Shown here piece after piece: positions 1 through 5,875 of a DNA stretch of 11,183 nt. A program made the position numbers and the translations under genes. The number at the start of each line of letters is the position of its first letter. Positions within the stretch are counted from its first letter, which is position 1. The notes beneath the pieces were generated by a model. That model was not told where the DNA came from, ran no database searches, and saw only the letters and a program-made list of their open reading frames with translations. Origin of the DNA: Chloroflexi bacterium RBG_16_64_32 (lineage in GTDB: Bacteria; Chloroflexota; Dehalococcoidia; SM23-28-2; RBG-16-64-32); assembly GCA_001795235.1 (NCBI GenBank), contig MGNZ01000015.1, positions 13,703 to 24,885 on the forward strand, in the 5' to 3' direction.

Positions 1-103
1 TCACGCGACGATGCGCCGCTGGATAGGCCGGGCCATCCTCGACATTTCCAAGACTCGCGTGGTGCTGACGGAGGGCAAACCTGCGCCTGCCTTTCCAGGC
101 TGA
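1..103 (+). CDS. possible 3' end of an unidentified gene (partial)
   Basis: From base 2 one frame stays open to a TGA at 101-103. It encodes about 33 residues ending in KTRVVLTEGKPAPAFPG. About three quarters of the third codon positions are G or C, as expected for a real gene here, and the peptide looks like a soluble protein tail. I do not recognise the family. The frame running in from base 1 is also open, past the amidohydrolase start to about 173, but it gives a Cys/Arg/Ser-rich peptide that does not look like protein. The piece is too short for certainty. Confidence 0.4.
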   Translation, partial: HATMRRWIGRAILDISKTRVVLTEGKPAPAFPG

Positions 104-154
104 GGGTCGATGCCATTATAGGTAGGCACGCGAGCGCCGCGCAACCGAAATGCC

Positions 155-163
155 TGCTATCAT
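155..163 (+). promoter_or_regulatory. extended -10 promoter element for the amidohydrolase
   Basis: TG-C-TATCAT is an extended -10 box (TGn followed by a 4-5/6 match to TATAAT). Its last base lies 7 nt before an in-frame GTG at 171, so transcription would be expected to start at or next to that codon. No convincing -35 box or Shine-Dalgarno sequence is visible. The arrangement is that of a leaderless mRNA. Confidence 0.45.
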
Positions 164-170
164 GCGTCTC

Positions 171-1010
171 GTGATTATTGACTTCCACACCCACGTATTT
201 CCGCCGCAGGTGGGCGAGAACCGGCCCGAGTATGTGCGGCGGGATCCGACCTTCGCGGAGATGTACGGCAGAGTGCGGGCGAAGATCGCCACGGCGGAGG
301 ATCTGCTGCACAGCATGGACGGGGCCGGGGTGGACCTGAGCGTTGCCCTGGGATTCGCCTGGCGAGACCACGACGACTGCGTCCGCCACAACGACTACCT
401 GCTGGAGGCGGCCGAGAAGAGCGGTGGCCGCATCGTGCCGTTCTGCACCGTCAACATGCAAGCGGGCGAACGGGCGGTGAACGAGGTGGAGCGGTGCGCC
501 CGCGGCGGGGCGCGCGGACTGGGAGAGCTTCGCCCGGACAGCCAGGGCTGGCTGCTGAACGGCGAAGCGGGAGAGGCGCTGGCGAATCTGGCAGCGCGCC
601 ACAATCTCGTCCTCCTCTTCCATGTGACGGAGCCGGCTGGACATGAGTACCCGGGGAAGCGTGGGCTGCGGCTCGAATCGTTCTACCGCTTCGTTGCGGG
701 CGCCGGCGACCTAGCGGTGGTGGGGGCGCACCTGGCGGGCGGGCTGCCCCTGTACGCCCCTATGCCCGCGGTGCGGAACGCGCTGTCCGGCCTGTTCGCG
801 GATACGGCGGCGCTGCGCTATCTGTATGAGCCGTCCGTGCTGATCGGCGTGGCCCAGGCGTTAGGGCCTGACCGCCTGCTATTCGGCAGCGATTATCCGC
901 TGGTGGAGCAGTCAGCGGCGATCGAGGAGATTCGGGCGAGCGGGCTGGATGCGGCCGCCCAGCAGAGTGTGCTGGGCGGAAGCGCCGGACGTGTACTTGG
1001 CTTCACATAG
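171..1010 (+). CDS. amidohydrolase-2 family metal-dependent hydrolase
   Basis: This is a TIM-barrel metal hydrolase of the amidohydrolase-2 (ACMSD-like) superfamily, about 279 aa from the GTG at 171. Visible metal and active-site motifs, numbered from that start, are: the N-terminal His-x-His in IIDFHTHVFPP (H6, H8), a His in LLFHVTEP (about 151), a His in VVGAHLAGGLP (about 187) and the Asp of FGSDYPL (about 241). Family members hydrolyse or decarboxylate cyclic or carboxylated substrates; the substrate here cannot be read from sequence. I chose GTG 171 because family members usually begin close to the IIDFHTH strand and a TGn-TATCAT box sits 7 nt upstream. In-frame ATGs at 150 and 162 are alternatives that would add up to 7 residues. 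The next gene is 304 bp downstream, so it is probably transcribed alone. Confidence 0.85.
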   Translation: MIIDFHTHVFPPQVGENRPEYVRRDPTFAEMYGRVRAKIATAEDLLHSMDGAGVDLSVALGFAWRDHDDCVRHNDYLLEAAEKSGGRIVPFCTVNMQAGERAVNEVERCARGGARGLGELRPDSQGWLLNGEAGEALANLAARHNLVLLFHVTEPAGHEYPGKRGLRLESFYRFVAGAGDLAVVGAHLAGGLPLYAPMPAVRNALSGLFADTAALRYLYEPSVLIGVAQALGPDRLLFGSDYPLVEQSAAIEEIRASGLDAAAQQSVLGGSAGRVLGFT

Positions 1011-1221
1011 AGCCACGGAAAGTTCACGCTATTCTCGGCTAGGCCCGTTGACGAGAGCCGTTCGTCCCCAGTAGCATACTATGTTCGCTGCCGAATGCCG
1101 GCCTTGCCTTGCGGTGACGTTCCCAGTCATCGGCCCAGGCGAGGGCCCGCCCCGGTAAGCCTGGAGACCTGTCCCCCCGTTTCTCCGCCCTAATCTTGTC
1201 CCCAAACCTCCCTTTGGGTAT

Positions 1222-1254
1222 GTCACAGGAAGGCCGGAATGGTCTTCCTGTGAC
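1222..1254. terminator. long stem-loop, possible terminator
   Basis: GTCACAGGAAG at 1222-1232 pairs perfectly with CTTCCTGTGAC at 1244-1254. The stem extends inward through one G-T and two C-G pairs to a 5-nt loop, making about 14 paired positions. It is followed by GCTTTCT, which is only weakly T-rich. It could end transcription from upstream or act as a structured element ahead of thpR. Being nearly symmetrical, it has no fixed strand. Confidence 0.4.
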
Positions 1255-1287
1255 GCTTTCTAAGGCACCGGGCTGACGATGCCCCGC

Positions 1288-1293
1288 TATAAT
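1288..1293 (+). promoter_or_regulatory. -10 box (TATAAT) for thpR
   Basis: A perfect TATAAT lies 21 nt before the thpR GTG, predicting a leader of roughly 14-15 nt. No -35 consensus is seen at the usual distance and there is no Shine-Dalgarno sequence in the short leader. Confidence 0.45.
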
Positions 1294-1314
1294 GGTCGAG
1301 TGTGAGCTTGCCCC

Positions 1315-1902
1315 GTGAGACGTGATGACGAGACGCTGCGCCTGTTTGTGGCGGTGAGCCTTCCGGAGGAGGTGCGGGACGCGCTGGGTCGCTTCCAGGA
1401 GGAGCTAAGAGGCCGTGGCCTCTCCGGCCTGCGCTGGGTGCGGCCGGAGGGCATACACTTCACGCTTAAGTTCCTTGGCGACACGCCTGCTGCGAAAGTA
1501 CCGGCTATTAGCGAAGCGCTGACTGAGGCCATCCGGGAACGGCGGGCGTTACGTCTGGCGCTGGGGTCGCTGGGGACGTTCGGCGGGCGGCGCGGCCCCC
1601 GCGTGCTCTGGCTGGACGTTACGGGCGATGTTGAACGCCTGCAGGAGGTTCAGCGGGCGGTTGAAGGAGCGCTGGTGGGGTTGGGATTCCCGCCCGAAGA
1701 GCGGCCATTTTCGCCCCACCTCACGCAGGCGAGGGTGCGCCAGCCGCCTCCGCCCGGCATGGCCGAGCGCATTTCGCAGGCGTTGGAGAGCGCGGCGCCA
1801 CCGCAGGCCGAGTTCGAGGTGCGGGAGGTGGTGCTCATGCGCAGCACGTTGCAGCCCGGCGGCGCCGTATACGAGCGTCTGGCCGCTTTCCCGCTAACGT
1901 AG
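1315..1902 (+). CDS. thpR: RNA 2',3'-cyclic phosphodiesterase (2H family)
   Basis: This 195-aa protein is a complete 2H phosphoesterase of the LigT/ThpR family, which opens 2',3'-cyclic phosphates on RNA and was first described as 2'-5' RNA ligase. Both catalytic HxTx motifs are present: HFTL at residues 48-51 (in GIHFTLKFLGD) and HLTQ at 135-138 (in FSPHLTQARV). The N-terminal LRLFVAVSLPEEV strand is typical, and the length matches the usual 180-200 aa. GTG 1315 is the only suitable start: TGA codons close the other short starts just upstream, and the next in-frame GTG would cut into the first strand. Its stop overlaps a TAGAAT box for the next gene, with an 11-bp gap between the two coding regions, so the pair may be co-transcribed in part. 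Confidence 0.92.
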   Translation: MRRDDETLRLFVAVSLPEEVRDALGRFQEELRGRGLSGLRWVRPEGIHFTLKFLGDTPAAKVPAISEALTEAIRERRALRLALGSLGTFGGRRGPRVLWLDVTGDVERLQEVQRAVEGALVGLGFPPEERPFSPHLTQARVRQPPPPGMAERISQALESAAPPQAEFEVREVVLMRSTLQPGGAVYERLAAFPLT

Positions 1903-1905
1903 AAT
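1900..1905 (+). promoter_or_regulatory. possible internal -10 box (TAGAAT)
   Basis: TAGAAT overlaps the thpR stop codon and ends 8 nt before the ATG at 1914. It matches TATAAT at 5 of 6 positions and could give a near-leaderless transcript of the membrane-protein gene. There is no -35 consensus, and the gap shows no Shine-Dalgarno sequence. Confidence 0.3.
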
Positions 1906-1913
1906 AGACCGAC

Positions 1914-2465
1914 ATGGAAGAGGTCGCCGCTAGAGAAGGGGCAGCGGATTCTTTGCCGGAAGGAGTGCGCCGGCGCCCCTTCCTGCTGCGCTACGTGCGG
2001 CCTCGGACGGGGGCGGCGCTCGTGCTGTGGCGGGTGGAGGCGTACACGGCGCTGCCGCTGGCGCTCCTTCTGATCGCGACCCTGGGTCGCTGGCCCGGCG
2101 CGCTGGTCATGGGTTCCGTCATGGCGGTCTATGCCGCCGTGTTCCTGCACCTTCTCGAGAGCGATCCGGCCCTCGACGATGTACGCGCCTGGACCGGTCG
2201 CCGTCGCATGGGCCGGGCGCTAGTGGGGCTCACGGACCGCGACGACGGCGTGGGGAGGGGACGGCGGGCCGTAGCGCTGGTGCCGGCGGTAATGATTCTA
2301 GGCCCCTTCTGGCGGGCGGTAACGTTTCACCTGTTCCGCATGCGGCGGCCGGCGGCGTACGCGCTCTCGGTCGGCGGGAGCATCCCTCACGCGCTGCTAT
2401 GGACCGGGCTCGTCCTGGGAGGTGTGTGGGAGGGGCTGGTCTGGCCCCTGATTAAGGATCTCTAG
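1914..2465 (+). CDS. small polytopic membrane protein of unknown function
   Basis: I do not recognise this 183-aa protein with confidence. A charged N-terminal segment (about 1-40) is followed by hydrophobic stretches at about 42-58, 63-82, 119-141 and 147-172. Basic loops such as TGRRRMGRA (about 94-102) and FRMRRP (141-146) suggest an inner-membrane protein with several passes. The pattern of two C-terminal hydrophobic segments separated by a short basic turn faintly recalls small multidrug-export-like proteins (PF06695), but no diagnostic motif is seen, so this is only a lead. The ATG at 1914 is the first start after thpR. The gene ends by sharing CTAG with the convergent CAP gene. Base composition matches its neighbours. 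Confidence 0.7.
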   Translation: MEEVAAREGAADSLPEGVRRRPFLLRYVRPRTGAALVLWRVEAYTALPLALLLIATLGRWPGALVMGSVMAVYAAVFLHLLESDPALDDVRAWTGRRRMGRALVGLTDRDDGVGRGRRAVALVPAVMILGPFWRAVTFHLFRMRRPAAYALSVGGSIPHALLWTGLVLGGVWEGLVWPLIKDL

Positions 2466-3220
2466 CGGGCCCCGACGTCCTGGACGCACCAGCGGAACTC
2501 GCCGCTGACTTCGCAGCCCACGCCGATCTCCGTGGCCTCACCGCTCAGCATGGCGCTCAGGTGGGCGGGGCTGGCGCTCCACAACTGGACGATACTGGCG
2601 GCGGGGTCGGCCTGGGGGCCGCGGTACACGTTTTCCGCTAGATATACCCAGCCGCTGTAGCCGGCGGCCTCGGTCCGAGAGATCAGAGTTGAGCCGTCCG
2701 GCCCTTCGTGAGCGAACCAGTCGCTGGCCGCTATCATCGCGGCGTAGGTCTCAGCGGCGGCGGTCAGGGCGCCGTTGACGGCCAGCGGCGGTAGGCCCTG
2801 TTGGGCGCGCAGCTCGTTGGTCAGAGTAATGATGGCGGCTTCGAGGTCGCTGCCGGTTCGCTGCGGCGGCGGTGGCGACGGCCGTGGAGTGGGTAGAGGC
2901 GTTGGGGTGGCTGCAGCCGCTGGTTCCGGCGCAGGCTGAGGAGCGGCCGCTACTGTGGGCGCAGGCGTGGGTGTTGGAGCAGTTGTTGCCGGGGGCGTTG
3001 GCATCACAGTGGCCGTAGGACTGGGGCTGGGTGTTGGCGTCGGGGCGGGATCAGGCGCGCGAAGCCCCGTCAGCACCTCCACGGGCTCTGCGTAGACGCT
3101 GGAGGCCACGGGCTGCGGCTGGGCGGATGCGGGGCTGATGCCCACGGGCGACGCCAGCAGGAGGAGGATGGAACACCAACCTGCTCCCCGGAGGAGGCCG
3201 AAGACGGGTATTTGCGACAT
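2462..3220 (-). CDS. secreted CAP/SCP-domain protein (YkwD-like) with Pro/Thr-rich linker
   Basis: This 252-aa protein is exported. Residues 1-33 form a signal peptide with hydrophobic core WCSILLLLASPVG and a likely cut after PASA. Residues 55-122 are a low-complexity linker of TP, SP and AP repeats, suiting a cell-surface spacer. Residues 125-252 are a bacterial CAP (SCP/PR1-like) domain. Its cavity residues are visible: H171 in WFAHEGPDGS, E196 in LAENVYRG and H220 in WSASPAHLSAML. C236 and C245 could form a disulfide. Bacterial CAP proteins are extracytoplasmic, and their activity is mostly unknown. I chose the ATG at 3220 because it begins the signal peptide; the frame continues upstream to 3358 but would bury the signal behind about 46 arginine-rich residues. 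No clear ribosome binding site is visible. It is separated from galE by a repeat-bearing gap, so it is probably transcribed alone. Confidence 0.88.
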   Translation of the reverse strand: MSQIPVFGLLRGAGWCSILLLLASPVGISPASAQPQPVASSVYAEPVEVLTGLRAPDPAPTPTPSPSPTATVMPTPPATTAPTPTPAPTVAAAPQPAPEPAAAATPTPLPTPRPSPPPPQRTGSDLEAAIITLTNELRAQQGLPPLAVNGALTAAAETYAAMIAASDWFAHEGPDGSTLISRTEAAGYSGWVYLAENVYRGPQADPAASIVQLWSASPAHLSAMLSGEATEIGVGCEVSGEFRWCVQDVGAR

Positions 3221-3345
3221 TGACGAATCTTTAGACGTGTAGCGATGTGCATTTGTTACTCTCCGTGTGTCATTTCTTGAGCGTGAGCGCGGGCGAAGGG
3301 GGCCTCCGCCAGAGGCGGGAGGCCGTTGAAGTGACGCACTCCTCG

Positions 3346-3395
3346 CCCTTCGACCCATTCGGCAAGCTCAGGGCAGGCAGGCTCAGGGTGAGCGG
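3346..3395 (+). repeat. dispersed repeat, TTCGGC/GCTCAGG family (copy 1)
   Basis: The block runs CCCTTCGACCCATTCGGC, then AAGCTCAGGGCAGGC, then AGGCTCAGGGTGAGCGG. Its central part closely matches the reverse complement of 10612-10640, differing at a few positions, and the core recurs in altered form at 8519-8545. A doubled GGCTCAGGG suggests internal duplication. Repeats built on this kind of word are widespread between genes in many environmental bacterial genomes. Confidence 0.7.
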
Positions 3396-3415
3396 TATCG
3401 AGTGCCCAAATATCT

Positions 3416-3463
3416 CCGTTCGTGGTGAGCCCCTGGCCGGGCAGGCTGTCGAACCATGAACGG
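3416..3463. repeat. inverted repeat element
   Basis: CCGTTCGTGG at 3416-3425 faces CCATGAACGG at 3454-3463, ten positions with a single G-T wobble. The interior contains GAGC, CCTGGCCGGG and GGCTGTCGAA. It looks like a palindromic intergenic repeat whose loop has been altered by an extra CCCTGGCCGGGCAG-like segment. It may form a hairpin at RNA level. Confidence 0.55.
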
Positions 3464-3567
3464 CGCAAGAGGGTATTTCAACGGCCTCGCGGGTTGGCGC
3501 CCCTATCGCACAAGAGTGGGGTGGCTGTGCGGGCAGTGACGGGACTGCTACTGCGTTGGGCTCGCGG

Positions 3568-4545
3568 CTAGGAGGCGTAGCCCTTGGGATGGGCCTGATG
3601 CCAGCGCCACGCGCTCTCGATGATCGCTTCGAGGCTGGCGACCGCCGGCCGCCAGCCCAGATCCCGCTTGGCCTTCTCATTGGAGGCGACGAGCCGCGCC
3701 GGGTCGCCGGGCCGCCGCGGCTCCTCGCGCACTGTGATGGGCTTTCCCGTGACCGTGCGGGCCGTCTCAATCAGTTCGCGGTTGGAGAATCCGCTGCCGC
3801 TGCCCAGGTTGTAGACTCCGCTGCCTGTTTCCAGCCGTTCCAGAGCCAGGATGTGGGCGGCGGCGAGGTCCGAGACGTGGACGTAATCGCGGATGCAGGT
3901 GCCGTCCGCCGTCGCGTAGTCCGTGCCGAAGAGGGGTACGAACTCCCGTTGGCCCGCGGCCGTCTGGAGGACGATGGGGATCAGGTGAGACTCCGGGCGG
4001 TGGTCTTCGCCCCGCGAGTCGGTGGCGCCGGCGGCGTTGAAGTAGCGCAGTGAAATGTAGCGCATGTCGCTCTGCCGCTCGTGCCAGGGGAGCATTCGCT
4101 CCACCATATCTTTGCTCTCGCCGTACGGGTTAACGGGCCGCACCGGCGCCTCTTCGGTCACCGGCACCGATTCCGGCTCCCCGTAGACCGCGGCGCTGGA
4201 GCTGAATACGAAGCGGCCGACGCCGTACGCCACCATGGAGCTGAGCAGGGCGATGCAGCCGCCGACGTTGTTGGCGAAGTAGCGACCGGGATTGAGCACC
4301 GATTCTCCTGCCTGGATGTAGCCGGCGTAGTAGATGACGGCATCGAATGAATGTGATGCCATCAGGCGAGCCAGGCTGTCCTCGTCCCGTACGTCGCCCA
4401 CCACCAACTCCGCGTCGTGGTTGACGGCGTCGCGGTGGCCGCTGACGAGGTTATCGAGGACGGTGACCGTGTGTCCGGACTGGAGGAGCTGGTCGACCGT
4501 GACGCTACCGATGTATCCGGCGCCGCCGACGACCAGGGCCCTCAC
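3568..4545 (-). CDS. galE: UDP-glucose 4-epimerase
   Basis: This 325-aa protein is an extended short-chain dehydrogenase that interconverts UDP-glucose and UDP-galactose, feeding cell-surface glycans. Visible motifs are the NAD-binding GGAGYIG at 7-13, the acidic LDNLVSGH at 30-37, the catalytic Ser region SSSAAVYG at 115-122, the Tyr-x-x-x-Lys pair Y141/K145 in NPYGESK, and RYFNAAGAT typical of GalE. The usual HFAA-type motif after the fourth strand reads YYAGY here, an uncommon substitution. GTG 4545 is the start, with a G-rich GGGGGTGA about 7 nt upstream on the coding strand. It is last in the minus-strand cluster, 51 bp after fabF. Related 4-epimerases acting on other UDP-sugars cannot be excluded from sequence. 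Confidence 0.93.
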   Translation of the reverse strand: MRALVVGGAGYIGSVTVDQLLQSGHTVTVLDNLVSGHRDAVNHDAELVVGDVRDEDSLARLMASHSFDAVIYYAGYIQAGESVLNPGRYFANNVGGCIALLSSMVAYGVGRFVFSSSAAVYGEPESVPVTEEAPVRPVNPYGESKDMVERMLPWHERQSDMRYISLRYFNAAGATDSRGEDHRPESHLIPIVLQTAAGQREFVPLFGTDYATADGTCIRDYVHVSDLAAAHILALERLETGSGVYNLGSGSGFSNRELIETARTVTGKPITVREEPRRPGDPARLVASNEKAKRDLGWRPAVASLEAIIESAWRWHQAHPKGYAS

Positions 4546-4596
4546 CTCCCGCTCACCCCCTGGCGAGGTCGAGGCCCGCGCGGCGTTGAGCGGGGG

Positions 4597-5850
4597 TCAG
4601 TCGTCAAGCCGTTTGAATACGAGGCAGGCGTTCTGGCCGCCAAAGCCAAAGCTGTTCTTCAGGGCTACGCGCACGTCGGCACGGCGTGCCTCGTTGGGGA
4701 CGTAGTCAAGGTCGCATTCCGGGTCGGGGTTGTCATAGTTGATGGTGGGAGGGATGACGCCGTGCCGCATCGCCTCCAGGCAGGCGACCGACTCTAAGGC
4801 GCCGGCGGCGCCGAAGGCGTGGCCGATCATGGACTTGGTGGCGCTGATCGGTACTCGGTACGCCTGCTCTCCGAAGGCCTTCTTGATGGAGAACGTCTCG
4901 GCCGTGTCGTTGAGCTTGGTCGACGTGCCGTGGGCGCTGATGTAGTCGACCTCCTCGGGGGTGACGCCGGCGTCCTCCATAGCCCAGGTCATAGCGCGGA
5001 TGGCGCCCTCACCATCGACGCAGGGAGCGACCACGTGGTAGGCGTCGTTGCAGGCGCCGTAGCCGGCGATCTCGGCGATTATGGGGGCGCCGCGGCGGCG
5101 GGCGTGCTCGAGCTCCTCGTACACGAAGATGGCGGCGCCCTCTGCGGCCACGAAGCCGTCCCTCCCGGCGTCGAAGGGGCGGCTGGCCTTCTGGGGCTCA
5201 TCGTTTTGAGTGGACAGGGCGCGCATCACGGCGAACCCGCATAGGCCCAGCTCACAAAGAGCGGCCTCCGTGCCGCCGGTGAGGACCACGTCCGCGCGGC
5301 CGGCGCGGATCAGGTCCAGAGAGTCGCCCATCGCCTGGGTGCCGGCGGCGCAGGCGGTGGTCACCGTGTTGGAGTAGCCCTTGGCGCCCAGAATCATACT
5401 GAGTTGGGCGGCAGCCATGTTGGGAAGCATCTTAGGCATGAAGAGGGGATCGATTCGCATCCCACCCTTGTCGCGGATTGTGTGAACTGCCTCCTGGATG
5501 TTGGGCAGGCCGCCGATCCCGTTGCCCAGAATGACGCCTACCCTACCGCGGTCTTCGCGGTCCAGGTGCAGCTCGGCGCTTTCCAGCGCCTGGCGGCTGG
5601 CGGCCACCGCGAACTGGCTGAAGCGCGACATGCGCCGGGCGTCGCGGCGGTCCATCCAGTCCAGAGCATCGAAGCCCTTCACTTCGCCGGCGATGCGAGA
5701 GGGGTAGCCAGTTGCATCGAACTGGGTGACGTAGTCGATCCCTGATTTGCCCTCGATGCAGCCCTGCCAGAACTCGGAGACGCTGTTCCCTATAGGGGTC
5801 AGCGCCCCCATGCCCGTGATAGCTACGCGCCTGCCGTTTCTGCCTGCCAT
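4597..5850 (-). CDS. fabF: beta-ketoacyl-ACP synthase II
   Basis: This 417-aa condensing enzyme extends acyl-ACP with malonyl-ACP in type II fatty-acid synthesis. The thiolase-fold catalytic triad is complete: C167 in TTACAAGTQ, H308 in SAHGTSTKLND, and H344 in KSMIGHAFGAAG, with K339 nearby. The glycine-rich C-terminal NSFGFGGQN lies at 399-407. N-terminal RVAITGMGALTPIG is standard for FabF, and the length is typical (about 410-420 aa). I chose ATG 5850 because a GGAGG lies 7 nt upstream (minus strand, 5858-5862) and the frame's extension to 5928 would run into folC. It follows folC by 25 bp and precedes galE by 51 bp, consistent with one transcript. Confidence 0.96.
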   Translation of the reverse strand: MAGRNGRRVAITGMGALTPIGNSVSEFWQGCIEGKSGIDYVTQFDATGYPSRIAGEVKGFDALDWMDRRDARRMSRFSQFAVAASRQALESAELHLDREDRGRVGVILGNGIGGLPNIQEAVHTIRDKGGMRIDPLFMPKMLPNMAAAQLSMILGAKGYSNTVTTACAAGTQAMGDSLDLIRAGRADVVLTGGTEAALCELGLCGFAVMRALSTQNDEPQKASRPFDAGRDGFVAAEGAAIFVYEELEHARRRGAPIIAEIAGYGACNDAYHVVAPCVDGEGAIRAMTWAMEDAGVTPEEVDYISAHGTSTKLNDTAETFSIKKAFGEQAYRVPISATKSMIGHAFGAAGALESVACLEAMRHGVIPPTINYDNPDPECDLDYVPNEARRADVRVALKNSFGFGGQNACLVFKRLDD

Positions 5851-5857
5851 GCGGGAA

Positions 5858-5862
5858 CCTCC
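5858..5862 (-). promoter_or_regulatory. ribosome binding site of fabF
   Basis: GGAGG on the minus strand, 7 nt before ATG 5850, fixes the fabF start and shows that this genome uses Shine-Dalgarno initiation inside operons. Confidence 0.75.
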
Positions 5863-5875
5863 GAACCGTTCGTCT

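Larger units (their letters stand above)
1011..1314. other. intergenic region, 304 bp
   Basis: I see no convincing gene here. The region holds a promoter-like pair (TTGACG at 1048-1053, 18-nt spacer, TAGCAT at 1072-1077), a small CCCAAA/TTTGGG hairpin at 1201-1218, a long hairpin at 1222-1254 and a TATAAT box at 1288-1293 just before thpR. Short G-rich/C-rich tracts around 1170-1205 (TGTCCCC repeated twice) look like remnants of a dispersed repeat. Confidence 0.6.
3221..3567. other. repeat-bearing intergenic region
   Basis: No gene is supported in these 347 bp. They hold a near-perfect inverted repeat at 3301-3324 (GGCCTCCGCC against GGCGGGAGGCC, one bulged base), a TTCGGC/GCTCAGG repeat at 3346-3395 and an inverted element at 3416-3463. 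The remaining 100 bp before the galE stop show nothing recognisable. Open frames crossing this stretch are made of repeat sequence. Confidence 0.7.

Noticed and set aside
1168..1205. TGTCCCC words resembling sequence found near REP-associated transposases
   Set aside because: Two short words only, no transposase or clear boundaries; not enough to call an element.
3221..3358. 46-residue N-terminal extension of the CAP protein
   Set aside because: Arg-rich and read from repeat sequence; it would place the signal peptide internally. ATG 3220 is the sensible start.
3256..3468. Short open frames on both strands in the CAP-galE gap
   Set aside because: Their peptides are made of translated palindromic repeats and show no protein-like features or start signals.
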